Of a stretch of 64,000 nt of DNA, positions 25,054 to 38,143 are shown one piece after another (position 1 is the stretch's first letter; every line of letters begins with the position of its first letter). The position numbers were made by a program, and so were the translations under genes. This stretch comes from Petrolisthes cinctipes (taxonomy: Eukaryota > Arthropoda > Malacostraca > Decapoda > Porcellanidae), in assembly GCA_033782935.1 (NCBI GenBank), contig JAWQEG010000135.1:1986501-2050500 (forward strand), given 5' to 3'. A model generated the notes under the pieces. It did not search any database and was not told where the DNA came from. It worked only from the letters and a program-made list of their open reading frames with translations.

Positions 25054-25858
25054 GCATGTTTTTAGCCTATATTTTGAAAATATTCTAGCACTGTGTAGGC
25101 ATGTACAGATTGCTTCTGGGACCCCAAAATATTGAATTTTCGGGTGTTTTGAGCCTGAATTTGAGATATAAACGGGTACTGAAGATGCATGCACATATCG
25201 ACTTTTGTGCACCTAAAAGATCGATTTTCAGTATGTTTTGAGCATGTATTTTGAAAATACTCTAACACGGAGTAGGCATGTACAGATCGCTTCTGGGACC
25301 CCTAAATATCGAATTTTCGGGTGTTTTGGGACTGAATTTGAGATATCGACTTTTTGGCACCTAAAAGATCGATTTTTAGCATGTTTTTAGCCTTTATTTT
25401 GAAAATATTCTAGCACTGTACAGGTTGCTTCTGGGACCCCAAAATATTGAATTTTCGGGTGTTTTGAGATATAAACGGGTACAGAAGATACATGCACATA
25501 TTGACTTTGGGCACCAAAAATATCGATTTTCAGCATGTTTTGGGCCTGAATTTTTAAAATACTCTAACACGGAGTAGGCATGTACAGATCGCTTCTGGGA
25601 CCCCAAAATATCGAATTTTCGGGTGTTTTTGAGCCTGAAGTTGAGATATAAACGGGTACTGAAGATGCATGCACATATCGACTTTTGGGCACCTAAAATA
25701 TCGATTTTCAGTATGTTTTTGGCCTGTATTTTGAAGATACTCTAACACGGAGTAGGCATGTACAGATACCATCTGGGACCTCTAAATATCGAATTTTCGG
25801 GTGTTTTGGGACTGAATTTGAGATATCGATTTTTTGGCACCTAAAATTTCGATTTTTA
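25054..25858 (+). repeat. First 325-bp dimer and a 480-bp trimer with a 12-bp deletion
   Basis: Here the pure trimer pattern ends. The unit 25,054-25,378 is 325 bp (one long plus one short monomer). The next, 25,379-25,858, is 480 bp; it lacks 12 bp near 25,468, where GTTTTGAGATATAAAC replaces the usual form with CCTGAATTTGAG, a loss between two TTTGAG copies, and it has one extra T in GTGTTTTTGAGCC. The related copy at 32,361-33,177 keeps the 12 bp, so the deletion is probably younger than the duplication. Confidence 0.8.
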
Positions 25859-28800
25859 GCATGTTTTTAGCCTATATTTTGAAAATATTCTAGCACTGTG
25901 TAGGCATGTACAGATTGCTTCTGGGACCCCAAAATATTGAATTTTCGGGTGTTTTGAGCCTGAATTTGAGATATAAACGGGTACAGAAGATACATGCACA
26001 TATTGACTTTTGGCATCTAAAATATCGATTTTCAGCATGTTTTGGGCCTGTATTTTGAAAATACTCTAACACTGAGTAGGCATGTGCAGATTGCTTCTGG
26101 GACCCCAAAATATTGAATTTTCGGGTGTTTTGAGCCTGAATTTGAGATATAAACGGGTACTGAAGATGCATGCACATATCGACTTTTGTGCACCTAAAAG
26201 ATCGATTTTCAGTATGTTTTGAGCATGTATTTTGAAAATACTCTAACACGGAGTAGGCATGAACAGATCGCTTCTGGGACCCCTAAATATCGAATTTTCG
26301 GGTGTTTTGGGACTGAATTTGAGATATCGACTTTTTGGCACCTAAAAGATCGATTTTTAGCATGTTTTTAGCCTATATTTTGAAAATATTCTAGCACTGA
26401 GTAGGCATGTACAGATTGCTTCTGGGACCCCAAAATATTGAATTTTCGGGTGTTTTGAGCCTGAATTTGAGATATAAACGGGTACAGAAGATACATGTAC
26501 ATATTGACTTTGGGCACCAAAAATATCGATTTTCAGCATGTTTTGGGCCTGAATTTTGAAAATACTCTAACACGGAGTAGGCATGTACAGATCGCTTCTG
26601 GGACCCCAAAATATCGAATTTTCGGGTGTTTAGGGCCAGAATTTGAGATAAAAACGGGTACAGAAGATGCATGCACATATCGACTTTTGGGCACCTAAAA
26701 GATCGATTTTCAGTATGTTTTTGGCCTGTATTTTGAAAATACTCTAACACGGAGTAGGCATGTACAGATACCTTCTGGGACCTCTAAATATCGAATTTTC
26801 GGGTGTTTTAGGACTGAATTTGAGATATCGATTTTTTGGCACCTAAAATGTCGATTTTTAGCATGTTTTTAGCCTATATTTTGAAAATATTCTAGCACTG
26901 TAGAGATTGCTTCAGGGACCCCAAAATATTGAATTTTCGGGTGTTTTGAGCCTGAATTTGAGATATAAACGGGTACAGAAGATACATGCACATATTGACT
27001 TTGGGCATCTAAAATATCGATTTTCAGCATGTTTTGGGCCTGTATTTTGAAAATACTCTAACACTGAGTAGGCATGTACAGATTGCTTCTGGGACCCCAA
27101 AATATTGAATTTTCGGGTGTTTTGAGCCTGAATTTGAGATATAAACGGGTACTGAAGATGCATGCACATATCGACTTTTGTGCACCTAAAAGATCGATTT
27201 TCAGTATGTTTTGAGCATGTATTTTGAAAATACTCTAACACGGAGTAGGCATGTACAGATCGCTTCTGGGACCCCTAAATATCGAATTTTCGGGTGTTTT
27301 GGGACTGAATTTGAGATATCGACTTTTTGGCACCTAAAAGATCGATTTTTAGCATGTTTTTAGCCTATATTTTGAAAATATTCTAGCACTATGTAGGCAT
27401 GTACAGATTGCTTCTGGGACCCCAAAATATTGAATTTTAGGGTGTTTTGAGCCTGAATTTGAGATATAAACGGGTACAGAAGATACATGCACATATTGAC
27501 TTTGGGCATCTAAAATATCGATTTTCAGCATGTTTTGGGCCTGTATTTTGAAAATACTCTAACACTGAGTAGGCATGTACAGATTGCTTCTGGGACCCCA
27601 AAATATTGAATTTTCGGGTGTTTTGAGCCTGAATTTGAGATATAAACGGGTACTGAAGATGCATACACATATCGACTTTTGTGCACCTAAAAGATCGATT
27701 TTCAGTATGTTTTGAGCATGTATTTTGAAAATACTCTAACACGGAGTAGGCATGTACAGATCGCTTCTGGGACCCCTAAATATCGAATTTTCGGGTGTTT
27801 TGGGACTGAATTTGAGATATCGACTTTTTGGCACCTAAAAGATCGATTTTTAGCATGTTTTTAGCCTATATTTTGAAAATATTCTAGCAGTGTGTAGGCA
27901 TGTACAGATTGCTTCTGGGACCCTAAAATACTGAATTTTAGGGTGTTTTGAGCCTGAATTTGAGATATAAACGGGTACAGAAGATACATGCACATATTGA
28001 CTTTGGGCATCTAAAATATCGATTTTCATCATGTTTTGGGCCTGAATTTTGAAAATACTCTAACACGGAGTAAGCATGTACAGATACCTTCTGGGACCTC
28101 TAAATATCAAATTTTCGGGTGTTTTGGGACTGAATTTGAGATATCGATTTTTTGGCACCTAAAATGTCGATTTTTAGCATGTTTTTAGCCTATATTTTGA
28201 AAATATTCTAGCACTGTGTAGGCATGTCCAGATTGCTTCTGGGACCCCAAAATATTGAATTTTCGGGTGTTTTGAGCCTGAATTTGAGATATAAACGGGT
28301 ACAGAAGATACATGCACATATTGACTTTGGGCATCTAAAATATCGATTTTCAGCATGTTTTGGGCCTGTATTTTGAAAATACTCTAACACTGAGTAGGCA
28401 TGCACAGATTGCTTCTGGGACCCCAAAATATTGAATTTTCGGGTGTTTTGAGCCTGAATTTGAGATATAAACGGGTACTGAAGATGCATGCACATATCGA
28501 CTTTTGTGCACCTAAAAGATCGATTTTCAGTATGTTTTGAGCATGTATTTTGAAAATACTCTAACACGGAGTAGGCATGTACAGATCGCTTCTCGGACCC
28601 CTAAATATCGAATTTTCGGGTGTTTTGGGACTGAATTTGAGATATCGACTTTTTGGCACCTAAAAGATCGATTTTTAGCATGTTTTTAGCCTATATTTTG
28701 AAAATATTCTAGCACTGAGTAGGCATGTACAGATTGCTTCTGGGACCCCAAAATATTGAATTTTCGGGTGTTTTGAGCCTGAATTTGAGATATAAACGGG

Positions 28801-29178
28801 TACAGAAGATACATGCACATATTGACTTTGGGCACCAAAAATATCGATTTTCAGCATGTTTTGGGCCTGAATTTTGAAAATACTCTAACACGGAGTAGGC
28901 ATGTACAGATCGCTTCTGGGACCCCAAAATATCAAATTTTCTGGTGTTTAGGGCCAGAATTTGAGATATAAACGGGTACAGAAGATGCATCCACATATCG
29001 ACTTTTGGGCACCTAAAAGATCGATTTTCTGTATGTTTTTGGCCTGTATTTTGAAAATACTCTATCACGGAGTAGGCATGTACAGATACCTTCTGGGACC
29101 TCTAAATATCTAATTTTCGGGTGTTTTGGGACTGAATTTGAGATATCAACTTTTTGGCACCTAAAAGATCGATTTTTA
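25054..29178 (+). repeat. Segmental repeat, copy 1 (partner 32,361-36,994)
   Basis: Matching private variants include TTTTTAAAATACTC, GATACCATCTGGG (25,769 and 33,088), TTTTAGGACTG (near 26,806 and 33,123), CTGTAGAGATTGC (26,897 and 33,214), TTTTCATCATG (28,023 and 35,839) and GATGCATCCAC (about 28,985 and 36,801). The offset is 7,307-7,319, then 6,317, then 7,816. The steps are explained by 1,002 bp (two trimers) present only here after 25,859 and by 1,499 bp (three trimers, 34,170-35,668) present only in the partner. Confidence 0.8.
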
Positions 29179-30327
29179 GCATGTTTTTAGCCTATATTTT
29201 GAAAATATTCTAGCACTGAGTAGGCATGTACAGATTGCTTCTGGGACCCCAAAATATTGAATTTTCGGGTGTTTTGAGCCTGAATTTGAGATATAAACGG
29301 GTACAGAAGATACATGCACATATTGACTTTGGGCACCAAAAATATCGATTTTCAGCATGTTTTGGGCCTGAATTTTGAAAATACTCTAACACGGAGTAGG
29401 CATGTACAGATCGCTTCTGGGACCCCTAAATATCGAATTTTCGGGTGTTTTGGGACTGAATTTGAGATATCGACTTTTTGGCACCTAAAAGATCGATTTT
29501 TAGCATGTTTTTAGCCTATATTTTGAAAATATTCTAGCACTGAGTAGGCATGTACAGATTGCTTCTGGGACCCCAAAATATTGAATTTTCGGGTGTTTTG
29601 AGCCTGAATTTGAGATATAAACGGGTACAGAAGATACATGCACATATTGACTTTGGGCACCAAAAATATCGATTTTCAGCATGTTTTGGGCCTGAATTTT
29701 GAAAATACTCTAACACGGAGTAGGCATGTACAGATCGCTTCTGGGACCCCAAAATATCAAATTTTCTGGTGTTTAGGGCCAGAATTTGAGATATAAACGG
29801 GTACAGAAGATGCATCCACATATCGACTTTTGGGCACCTAAAAGATCGATTTTCTGTATGTTTTTGGCCTGTATTTTGAAAATACTCTATCACGGAGTAG
29901 GCATGTACAGATACCTTCTGGGACCTCTAAATATCGAATTTTCGGGTGTTTTGGGACTGAATTTGAGATATCAACTTTTTGGCACCTAAAAGATCGATTT
30001 TTAGCATGTTTTTAGCCTATATTTTGAAAATATTCTAGCACTGAGTAGGCATGTACAGATTGCTTCTGGGACCCCAAAATATTGAATTTTCGGGTGTTTT
30101 GAGCCTGAATTTGAGATATAAACGGGTACAGAAGATACATGCACATATTGACTTTGGGCACCAAAAATATCGATTTTCAGCATGTTTTGGGCCTGAATTT
30201 TGAAAATACTCTAACACGGAGTAGGCATGTACAGATCGCTTCTGGGAACCCAAAATATCGAATTTTCGGGTGTTTAGGGCCAGAATTTGAGATATAAACG
30301 GGTACAGAAGATGCATGCACATATCGA
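28678..30327 (+). repeat. 825-bp direct tandem duplication (501 + 324)
   Basis: Positions 28,678-29,502 and 29,503-30,327 are successive blocks of one trimer plus one dimer. The trimers share private GATGCATCCACATATCG, TTTTCTGTATG, TTTTCTGGTG and CTATCACGG. The second block begins a series in which the tail of the unit is again altered, leading into 678-bp units. It is a local duplication at the scale of five monomers. Confidence 0.75.
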
Positions 30328-31359
30328 CTTTTGTGCACCTAAAAGATCGATTTTCAGTATGTTTTTGGCCTGTATTTTGAAAATACTCTATCACGGAGTA
30401 GGCATGTACAGATCGCTTCTGGGACCCCAAAATATCGAATATTCGGGTGTTTAGGGCCAGAATTTGAGATATAAACGGGTACAGAAGATGCATCCACATA
30501 TCGACTTTTGGGCACCTAAAAGATCGATTTTCTGTATGTTTTTGGCCTGTATTTTGAAAATACTCTATCACGGAGTAGGCATGTACAGATACCTTCTGGG
30601 ACCTCTAAATATCGAATTTTCGGGTGTTTTGGGACTGAATTTGAGATATCAACTTTTTGGCACCTAAAAGATCGATTTTTAGCATGTTTTTAGCCTATAT
30701 TTTGAAAATATTCTAGCACTGAGTAGGCATGTACAGATTGCTTCTGGGACCCCAAAATATTGAATTTTCGGGTGTTTTGAGTCTGAATTTGAGTTATAAA
30801 CGGGTACAGAAGATACATGCACATATTGACTTTGGGCACCAAAAATATCGATTTTCAGCATGTTTTGGGCCTGAATTTTGAAAATACTCTAACACGGAGT
30901 AGGCATGTACAGATCGCTTCTGGGAACCCAAAATATCGAATTTTCGGGTGTTTAGGGCCAGAATTTGAGATATAAACGGGTACAGAAGATGCATGCACAT
31001 ATCGACTTTTGTGCACCTAAAAGATCGATTTTCAGTATGTTTTTGGCCTGTATTTTGAAAATACTCTATCACGGAGTAGGCATGTACAGATCGCTTCTGG
31101 GACCCCAAAATATCGAATTTTCGGGTTTTTAGGGCCAGAATTTGAGATATAAACGGGTACAGAAGATGCATGCACATATCGACTTTTGGGCACCTAAAAG
31201 ATCGATTTTCAGTATGTTTTTGGCCTGTATTTTGAAAATACTCTAACACGGAGTAGGCATGTACAGATACCTTCTGGGACCTCTAAATATCGAATTTTCG
31301 GGTGTTTTGGGACTGAATTTGAGATATCGATTTTTTGGCACCTAAAATGTCGATTTTTA
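30004..31359 (+). repeat. Two adjacent 678-bp four-monomer units
   Basis: The units start at 30,004 and 30,682 and each has three long monomers and one short. The two consecutive G-like monomers each carry GTGTTTAGGGCC, or GTTTTTAGGGCC at about 31,126. Shared variants are TGGGAACCCAAAATATCG and CTATCACGGAG. They show tandem gain of a 177-bp long monomer relative to the 501-bp trimer. Confidence 0.78.
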
Positions 31360-32360
31360 GCATGTTTTAAGCCTATATTTTGAAAATATTCTAGCACTGT
31401 GCAGGCATGTACAGATTGCTTCTGGGACCCCAAAATATTGAATTTTCGGGTGTTTTGAGCCTGAATTTGAGATATAAACGGGTACAGAAGATACATGCAC
31501 ATATTGACTTTGGGCATCTAAAATATCGATTTTCAGCATGTTTTGGGCCTGTATTTTGAAAATACTCTAACACTGAGTAGGCATGTACGGATTGCTTCTG
31601 GGACCCCAAAATATTAAATTTTCGGTTGTTTTGAGCCTGAATTTGAGATATAAACGGGTACTGAAGATGCATGCACATATCGACTTTTGTGCACCTAAAA
31701 GATCGATTTTCAGTATGTTTTGAGCACGTATTTTGAAAATACTCTAACACGGAGTAGGCATGTACAGATCGCTTCTAGGACCCCTAAATATCGAATTTTC
31801 GGGTGTTTTGGGACTGAATTTGAGATATCGACTTTTTGGCACCTAAAAGATCGATTTTTAGCATGTTTTTAGCCTATATTTTGAAAATATTCTAGCACTG
31901 AGTAGCATGTACAGATTGCTTCTGGGACCCCAAAATATTGAATTTTCGGGTGTTTTGAGCCTGAATTTGAGATATAAACGGGTACAGAAGATACATGCAC
32001 ATATTAACTTTGGGCACCAAAAATATCGATTTTCTGCATGTTTTGGGCCTGAATTTTGAAAATACTCTAACACGGAGTATGCATGTACAGATCGCTTCTG
32101 GGACCCCAAAATATCGAATTTTCGGGTGTTTAGCGCCTGAATTTGAGATATAAACGGGTACAGAAGATGCATGCACATATCGACTTTTGGGCACCTAAAA
32201 GATCGATTTTCAGTATGTTTTTGGCCTGTATTTTGAAAATACTCTAACACGAAGTAGGCATGTACAGATATCATCTGGGACCTCTAAATATCGAATTTTC
32301 GGTTGTTTTGGGACTGAATTTGAGATATCGATTTTTTGGCACCTAAAATGTCGATTTTTA

Positions 32361-35300
32361 GCATGTTTTTAGCCAATATTTTGAAAATATTCTAGCACTG
32401 TGTAGGCATGTACAGATTGCTTCTGGGACCCCAAAATATTGAATTTTCGGGTGTTTTGAGCCTGAATTTGAGATATAAACGGGTACTGAAGATGCATGCA
32501 CATATCGACTTTTGTGCACCTAAAAGATCGATTTTCAGTATGTTTTGAGCATGTATTTTGAAAATACTCTAACACGGAGTAGGCATGTACAGATCGCTTC
32601 TGGGACCCCTAAATATCGAATTTTCGGGTGTTTTGGGACTGAATTTGAGATATCGACTTTTTGGCACCTAAAAGATCGATTTTTAGCATGTTTTTAGCCT
32701 ATATTTTGAAAATATTCTAGCATTGTACAGATTGCTTCTGGGACCCCAAAATATTGAATTTTCGGGTGTTTTGAGCCTGAATTTGAGATATAAACGGGTA
32801 CAGAAGATACATGCACATATTGACTTTGGGCACCAAAAATATTGATTTTCAGCATGTTTTGGGCCTGAATTTTTAAAATACTCTAACACGGAGTAGGCAT
32901 GTACAGATCGCTTCTGGGACCCCAAAATATCGAATTTTCGGGTGTTTTTGAGCCTGAAGTTGATATATAAACGGGTACTGAAGATGCATTCACATATCGA
33001 CTTTTGGGCACCTAAAATATCGATTTTCAGTATGTTTTTGGCCTGTATTTTGAAAATACTCTAACACGGAGTAGGCATGTACAGATACCATCTGGGACCT
33101 CTAAATATCGAATTTTCGGGTGTTTTAGGACTGAAATTGAGATATCGATTTTTTGGCACCTAAAATGTCGATCTTTAGCATGTTTTTAGCCTATATTTTG
33201 AAAATATTCTAGCACTGTAGAGATTGCTTCAGGGACCCCAAAATATTGAATTTTCGGGTGTTTTGAGCCTGAATTTGAGATATAAACGGGTACAGAAGAT
33301 ACATGCACATATTGACTTTGGGCATCTAAAATATCGATTTTCAGCATGTTTTGGGCCTGTATTTTGAAAATACTCTAACACTGAGTAGGCATGTACAGAT
33401 TGCTTCTGGGACCCCAAAATATTGAATTTTCGGGTGTTTTGAGCCTGAATTTGAGATATAAACGGGTACTGAAGATGCATGCACATATCGACTTTTGTGC
33501 ACCTAAAAGATCGATTTTCAGTATGTTTTGAGCATGTATTTTGAAAATACTCTAACACGGAGTAGGCATGTACAGATCGCTTCTGGGACCCCTAAATATC
33601 GAATTTTCGGGTGTTTTGGGACTGAATTTGAGATATCGACTTTTTGGCACCTAAAAGATCGATTTTTAGCATGTTTTTAGCCTATATTTTGAAAATATTC
33701 TAGCACTATGTAGGCATGTACAGATTGCTTCTGGGACCCCAAAATATTGAATTTTAGGGTGTTTTAAGCCTGAATTTGAGATATAAACGGGTACAGAAGA
33801 TACATGCACATATTGACTTTGGGCATCTAAAATATCGATTTTCAGCATGTTTTGGGCCTGTATTTTGAAAATACTCTAACACTGAGTAGGCATGTACAGA
33901 TTGCTTCTGGGACCCCAAAATATTGAATTTTCGGGTGTTTTGAGCCTGAATTTGAGATATAAACGGGTACTGAAGATGCATGCACATATCGACTTTTGTG
34001 CACCTAAAAGATCGATTTTCAGTATGTTTTGAGGATGTATTTTGAAAATACTCTAACACGGAGTAGGCATTTACAGATCGCTTCTGGGACCCCTAAATAT
34101 CGAATTTTCGGGTGTTTTGGGACTGAATTTGAGATATCGACTTTTTGGCACCTAAAAGATCGATTTTTAGCATGTTTTTAGCCTATATTTTGAAAATATT
34201 CTAGCACTGAGTAGGCATGTACAGATTGCTTCTGGGACCCCAAAATATTGAATTTTCGGGTGTTTTGAGCCTGAATTTGAGATATAAACGGGTACAGAAG
34301 ATACATGCACATATTGACTTTGGGAACCAAAAATATCGATTTTCAGCATGTTTTGGGCCTGAATTTTGAAAATACTCTAACACGGAGTAGGCATGTACAG
34401 ATCGCTTCTGGGACCCCAAAATATCGAATTTTCGGGTGTTTAGGGCCAGAATTTGAGATATAAACGGGAACAGAAGATGCATGCACATATCGACTTTTGG
34501 GCACCTAAAAGATCGATTTTCAGTATGTTTTTGGCCCGTATTTTGAAAATACTCTAACACGGAGTAAGCATGTACAGATACCTTCTGGGACCTCTAAATA
34601 TCGAATTTTCGGGTGTTTTGGGACTGAATTTGAGATATCGATTTTTTGGCACCTAAAATGTCGACTTTTAGCATGTTTTTAGCCTATATTTTGAAAATAT
34701 TCTAGCACTGTGTAGGCATGTCCAGATTGCTTCTGGGACCCCAAAATATTGAATTTTCGGGTGTTTTGAGCCTGAATTTGAGATATAAACGGGTACAGAA
34801 GATACATGCACATATTGACTTTGGGCATCTAAAATATCGATTTTCAGCATGTTTTGGGCTTGTATTTTGAAAATACTCTAACACTGAGTAGGCATGTACA
34901 GATTGCTTCTGGGACCCCCAAAATATTGAATTTTCGGGTGTTTTGAGCCTGAATTTCAGATATAAACGGGTACTGAAGATGCATGCACATATCGACTTTT
35001 GTGCACCTAAAAGATCGATTTTCAGTATGTTTTGAGCATGTATTTTGAAAATACTCTAACACGGAGTAGGCATGTACAGATCGCTTCTGGGACCCCTAAA
35101 TATCGAATTTTCGGGTGTTTTGGGACTGAATTTGAGATATCGACTTTTTGGCACCTAAAAGATCGATTTTTAGCATGTTTTTAGCCTATATTTTGAAAAT
35201 ATTCTAGCACTGTACAGATTGCTTCTGGGACCCCAAAATATTGAATTTTCGGGTGTTTTGAGCCTGAATTTGAGATATAAACGGGTACAGAAGATACATG

Positions 35301-36994
35301 CACATATTGACTTTGGGCACCAAAAATATCGATTTTCAGCATGTTTTGGGCCTGAATTTTGAAAATACTCTAACACTGAGTAGGCATGTACAGATTGCTT
35401 CTGGGACCCCAAAATATTGAATTTTCGGGTAAAACGTTTTGAGCCTGAATTTGAGATATAAACGGGTACTGAAGATGCATACACATATCGACTTTTGTGC
35501 ACCTAAAAGATCGATTTTCAGTATGTTTTGAGCATGTATTTTGAAAATACTCTAACACGGAGTAGGCATGTACAGATCGCTTCTGGGACCCCTAAATATC
35601 GAATTTTCGGGTGTTTTGGGACTGAATTTGAGATATCGACTTTTTGGCACCTAAAAGATCGATTTTTAGCATGTTTTTAGCCTATATTTTGAAAATATTC
35701 TAGCAGTGTGTAGGCATGTACAGATTGCTTCTGGGACCCTAAAATACTGAATTTTAGGGTGTTTTGAGCCTGAATTTGAGATATAAACGGGTACAGAAGA
35801 TACATGCACATATTGACTTTGGGCATCTAAAATATCGATTTTCATCATGTTTTGGGCCTGTATTTTGAAAATACTCTAACACGGAGTAAGCATGTACAGA
35901 TACCTTCTGGGACCTCTAAATATCGAATTTTCGGGTGTTTTGGGACTGAATTTGAGATATCGATTTTTTGGCACCTAAAATGTCGATTTTTAGCATGTTT
36001 TTAGCATATATTTTGAAAATATTCTAGCACTGTGTAGGCATGTCCAGATTGCTTCTGGGACCCCAAAATATTGAATTTTCGGGTGTTTTGAGCCTGAATT
36101 TGAGATATAAACGGGTACAGAAGATACATGCACATATTGACTTTGGGCATCTAAAATATCGATTTTCAGCATGTTTTGGGCCTGTATTTTGAAAATACTC
36201 TAACACTGAGTAGGCATGCACAGATTGCTTCTGGGACCCCAAAATATTGAATTTTCGGGTGTTTTGAGCCTGAATTTGAGATATAAACGGGTACTGAAGA
36301 TGCATGCACATATCGACTTTTGTGCACCTAAAAGATCGATTTGCAGTATGTTTTGAGCATGTATTTTGAAAATACTCTAACACGGAGTAGGCATGTACAG
36401 ATCGCTTCTCGGACCCCTAAATATCGAATTTTCGGGTGTTTTGGGACTGAATTTGAGATATCGACTTTTTGGCACCTAAAAGATCGATTTTTAGCATGTT
36501 TTTAGCTTATATTTTGAAAATATTCTAGCACTGAGTAGGCATGTACAGATTGCTTCTGGGACCCCAAAATATTGAATTTTCGGGTGTTTTGAGTCTGAAT
36601 TTGAGATATAAACGGGTACAGAAGATACATGCACATATTGACTTTGGGCACCAAAAATATCGATTTTCAGCATGTTTCGGGCCTGAATTTTGAAAATACT
36701 CTAACACGGAGTAGGCATGTACAGATCGCTTCTGGGACCCCAAAATATCAAATTTTCTGGTGTTTAGGGCCAGAATTTGAGATATAAACGGGTACAGAAG
36801 ATGCATCCACATATCGACTTTTGGCCACCTAAAAGATCGATTTTCTGTATGTTTTTGGCCTGTATTTTGAAAATACTCTATCACGGAGTAGGCATGTACA
36901 GATACCTTCTGGGACCTCTAAATATCGAATTTTCGGGTGTTTTGGGACTGAATTTGAGATATCAACTTTTTGGCACCTAAAAGATCGATTTTTA
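32361..36994 (+). repeat. Segmental repeat, copy 2 (partner 25,054-29,178)
   Basis: This partner keeps the order of the first copy but lacks the two trimers found at about 25,859-26,860 and has three extra trimers at 34,170-35,668. Its own private changes include GATCTTTAGCATG near 33,170, TTTTAAGCC near 33,763 and TTTGATATATAAACGGG-like changes near 32,960. Unit starts are 32,361, 32,686, 33,178, 33,669, 34,170, 34,671, 35,173, 35,669, 35,993 and 36,494. Confidence 0.78.
35431..35440. other. Unique 5-bp insertion creating a perfect 10-bp palindrome
   Basis: The usual CGGGTGTTTTGAG reads CGGGTAAAACGTTTTGAG here. The extra AAAAC is the exact reverse complement of the adjacent GTTTT, so the result is the palindrome AAAACGTTTT. 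I saw no second copy in the window. A small template-switch or snap-back event during repair would explain it. It lies in a 496-bp trimer (35,173-35,668) that is otherwise 491-like. Confidence 0.85.
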
Positions 36995-37495
36995 GCATGT
37001 TTTTAGCCTATATTTTGAAATTATTCTAGCACTGAGTAGGCATGTACAGATTGCTTCTGGGACCCCAAAATATTGAATTTTCGGGTGTTTTGAGCCTGAA
37101 TTTGAGATATAAACGGGTACAGAAGATACATGCACATATTGACTTTGGGCACCAAAAATATCGATTTTCAGCATGTTTTGGGCCTGAATTTTGAAAATAC
37201 TCTAACACGGAGTAGGCATGTACAGATCGCTTCTGGGAACCCAAAATATCGAATTTTCGGGTGTTTAGGGCCAGAATTTGAGATATAAACGGGTACAGAA
37301 GATGCATGCACATATCGACTTTTGTGCACCTAAAAGATCGATTTTCAATATGTTTTTGGCCTGTATTTTGAAAATACTCTATCACGGAGTAGGCATGTAC
37401 AGATTGCTTCTGGGACCCCAAAATATCAAATTTTCGGGTGTTTTGGGACTGAATTTGAGATATCGACTTTTTGGCACCTAAAAGATCGATTTTTA

Positions 37496-38143
37496 GCATG
37501 TTTTTAGCCTATATTTTGAAAATATTCTAGCACTGTGTAGGCATGTACAGATTGCTTCTGGGACCCCAAAATATTGAATTTTCGGGTGTTTTGAGCCTGA
37601 ATTTGAGATATAAACGGGTACAGAAGATACATGCACATATTGACTTTGGGCACCAAAAATATCGATTTTCAGCATGTTTTGGGCCTGAATTTTGAAAATA
37701 CTCTAACACGGAGTAGGCATGTACAGATCGCTTCTGGGAACCCAAAATATCGAATTTTCGGGTGTTTTGGGACTGAATTTGAGATATCGACTTTTTGGCA
37801 CCTAAAAGATCGATTTTTAGCATGTTTTTAGCCTATATTTTGAAAATATTCTAGCACTGAGTAGGCATGTACAGATTGCTTCTGGGACCCCAAAATATTG
37901 AATTTTCGGATGTTTTGAGCCTGAATTTGAGATATAAACGGGTACAGAAGATACATGCACATATTGACTTTGGGCATCTAAAATATCGATTTTCAGCATG
38001 TTTTGGGCCTGTATTTTGAAAATACTCTAACACTGAGTAGGCATGTACAGATTGCTTCTGGGACCCCAAAATATCGAATTTTCGGGTGTTTTGGGACTGA
38101 ATTTGAGATATCAACTTTTTGGCACCTAAAAGATCGATTTTTA
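37496..38143 (+). repeat. Two successive 324-bp dimers
   Basis: Units 37,496-37,819 and 37,820-38,143 are each one long C-like monomer followed by a fused short monomer. The short monomer begins as G or A and ends as S1 with GACTTTTTGGCACC. The second carries the TTTTCGGATGTTTTGAG variant seen in the downstream cassettes. This marks the start of the dimer-rich part of the window. Confidence 0.8.

Noticed and set aside
22890..30571. Minus-strand open frames of up to about 178 codons, for example 30,035-30,571 and 22,890-23,387
   Set aside because: They recur with the satellite period. The 177-bp monomer is exactly 59 codons, so frames stay open over two or three long monomers and stop near the short one. 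The translations are low-diversity repeats of the same 59 residues with no recognisable domain, and variation between copies does not favour silent sites as far as I can see.
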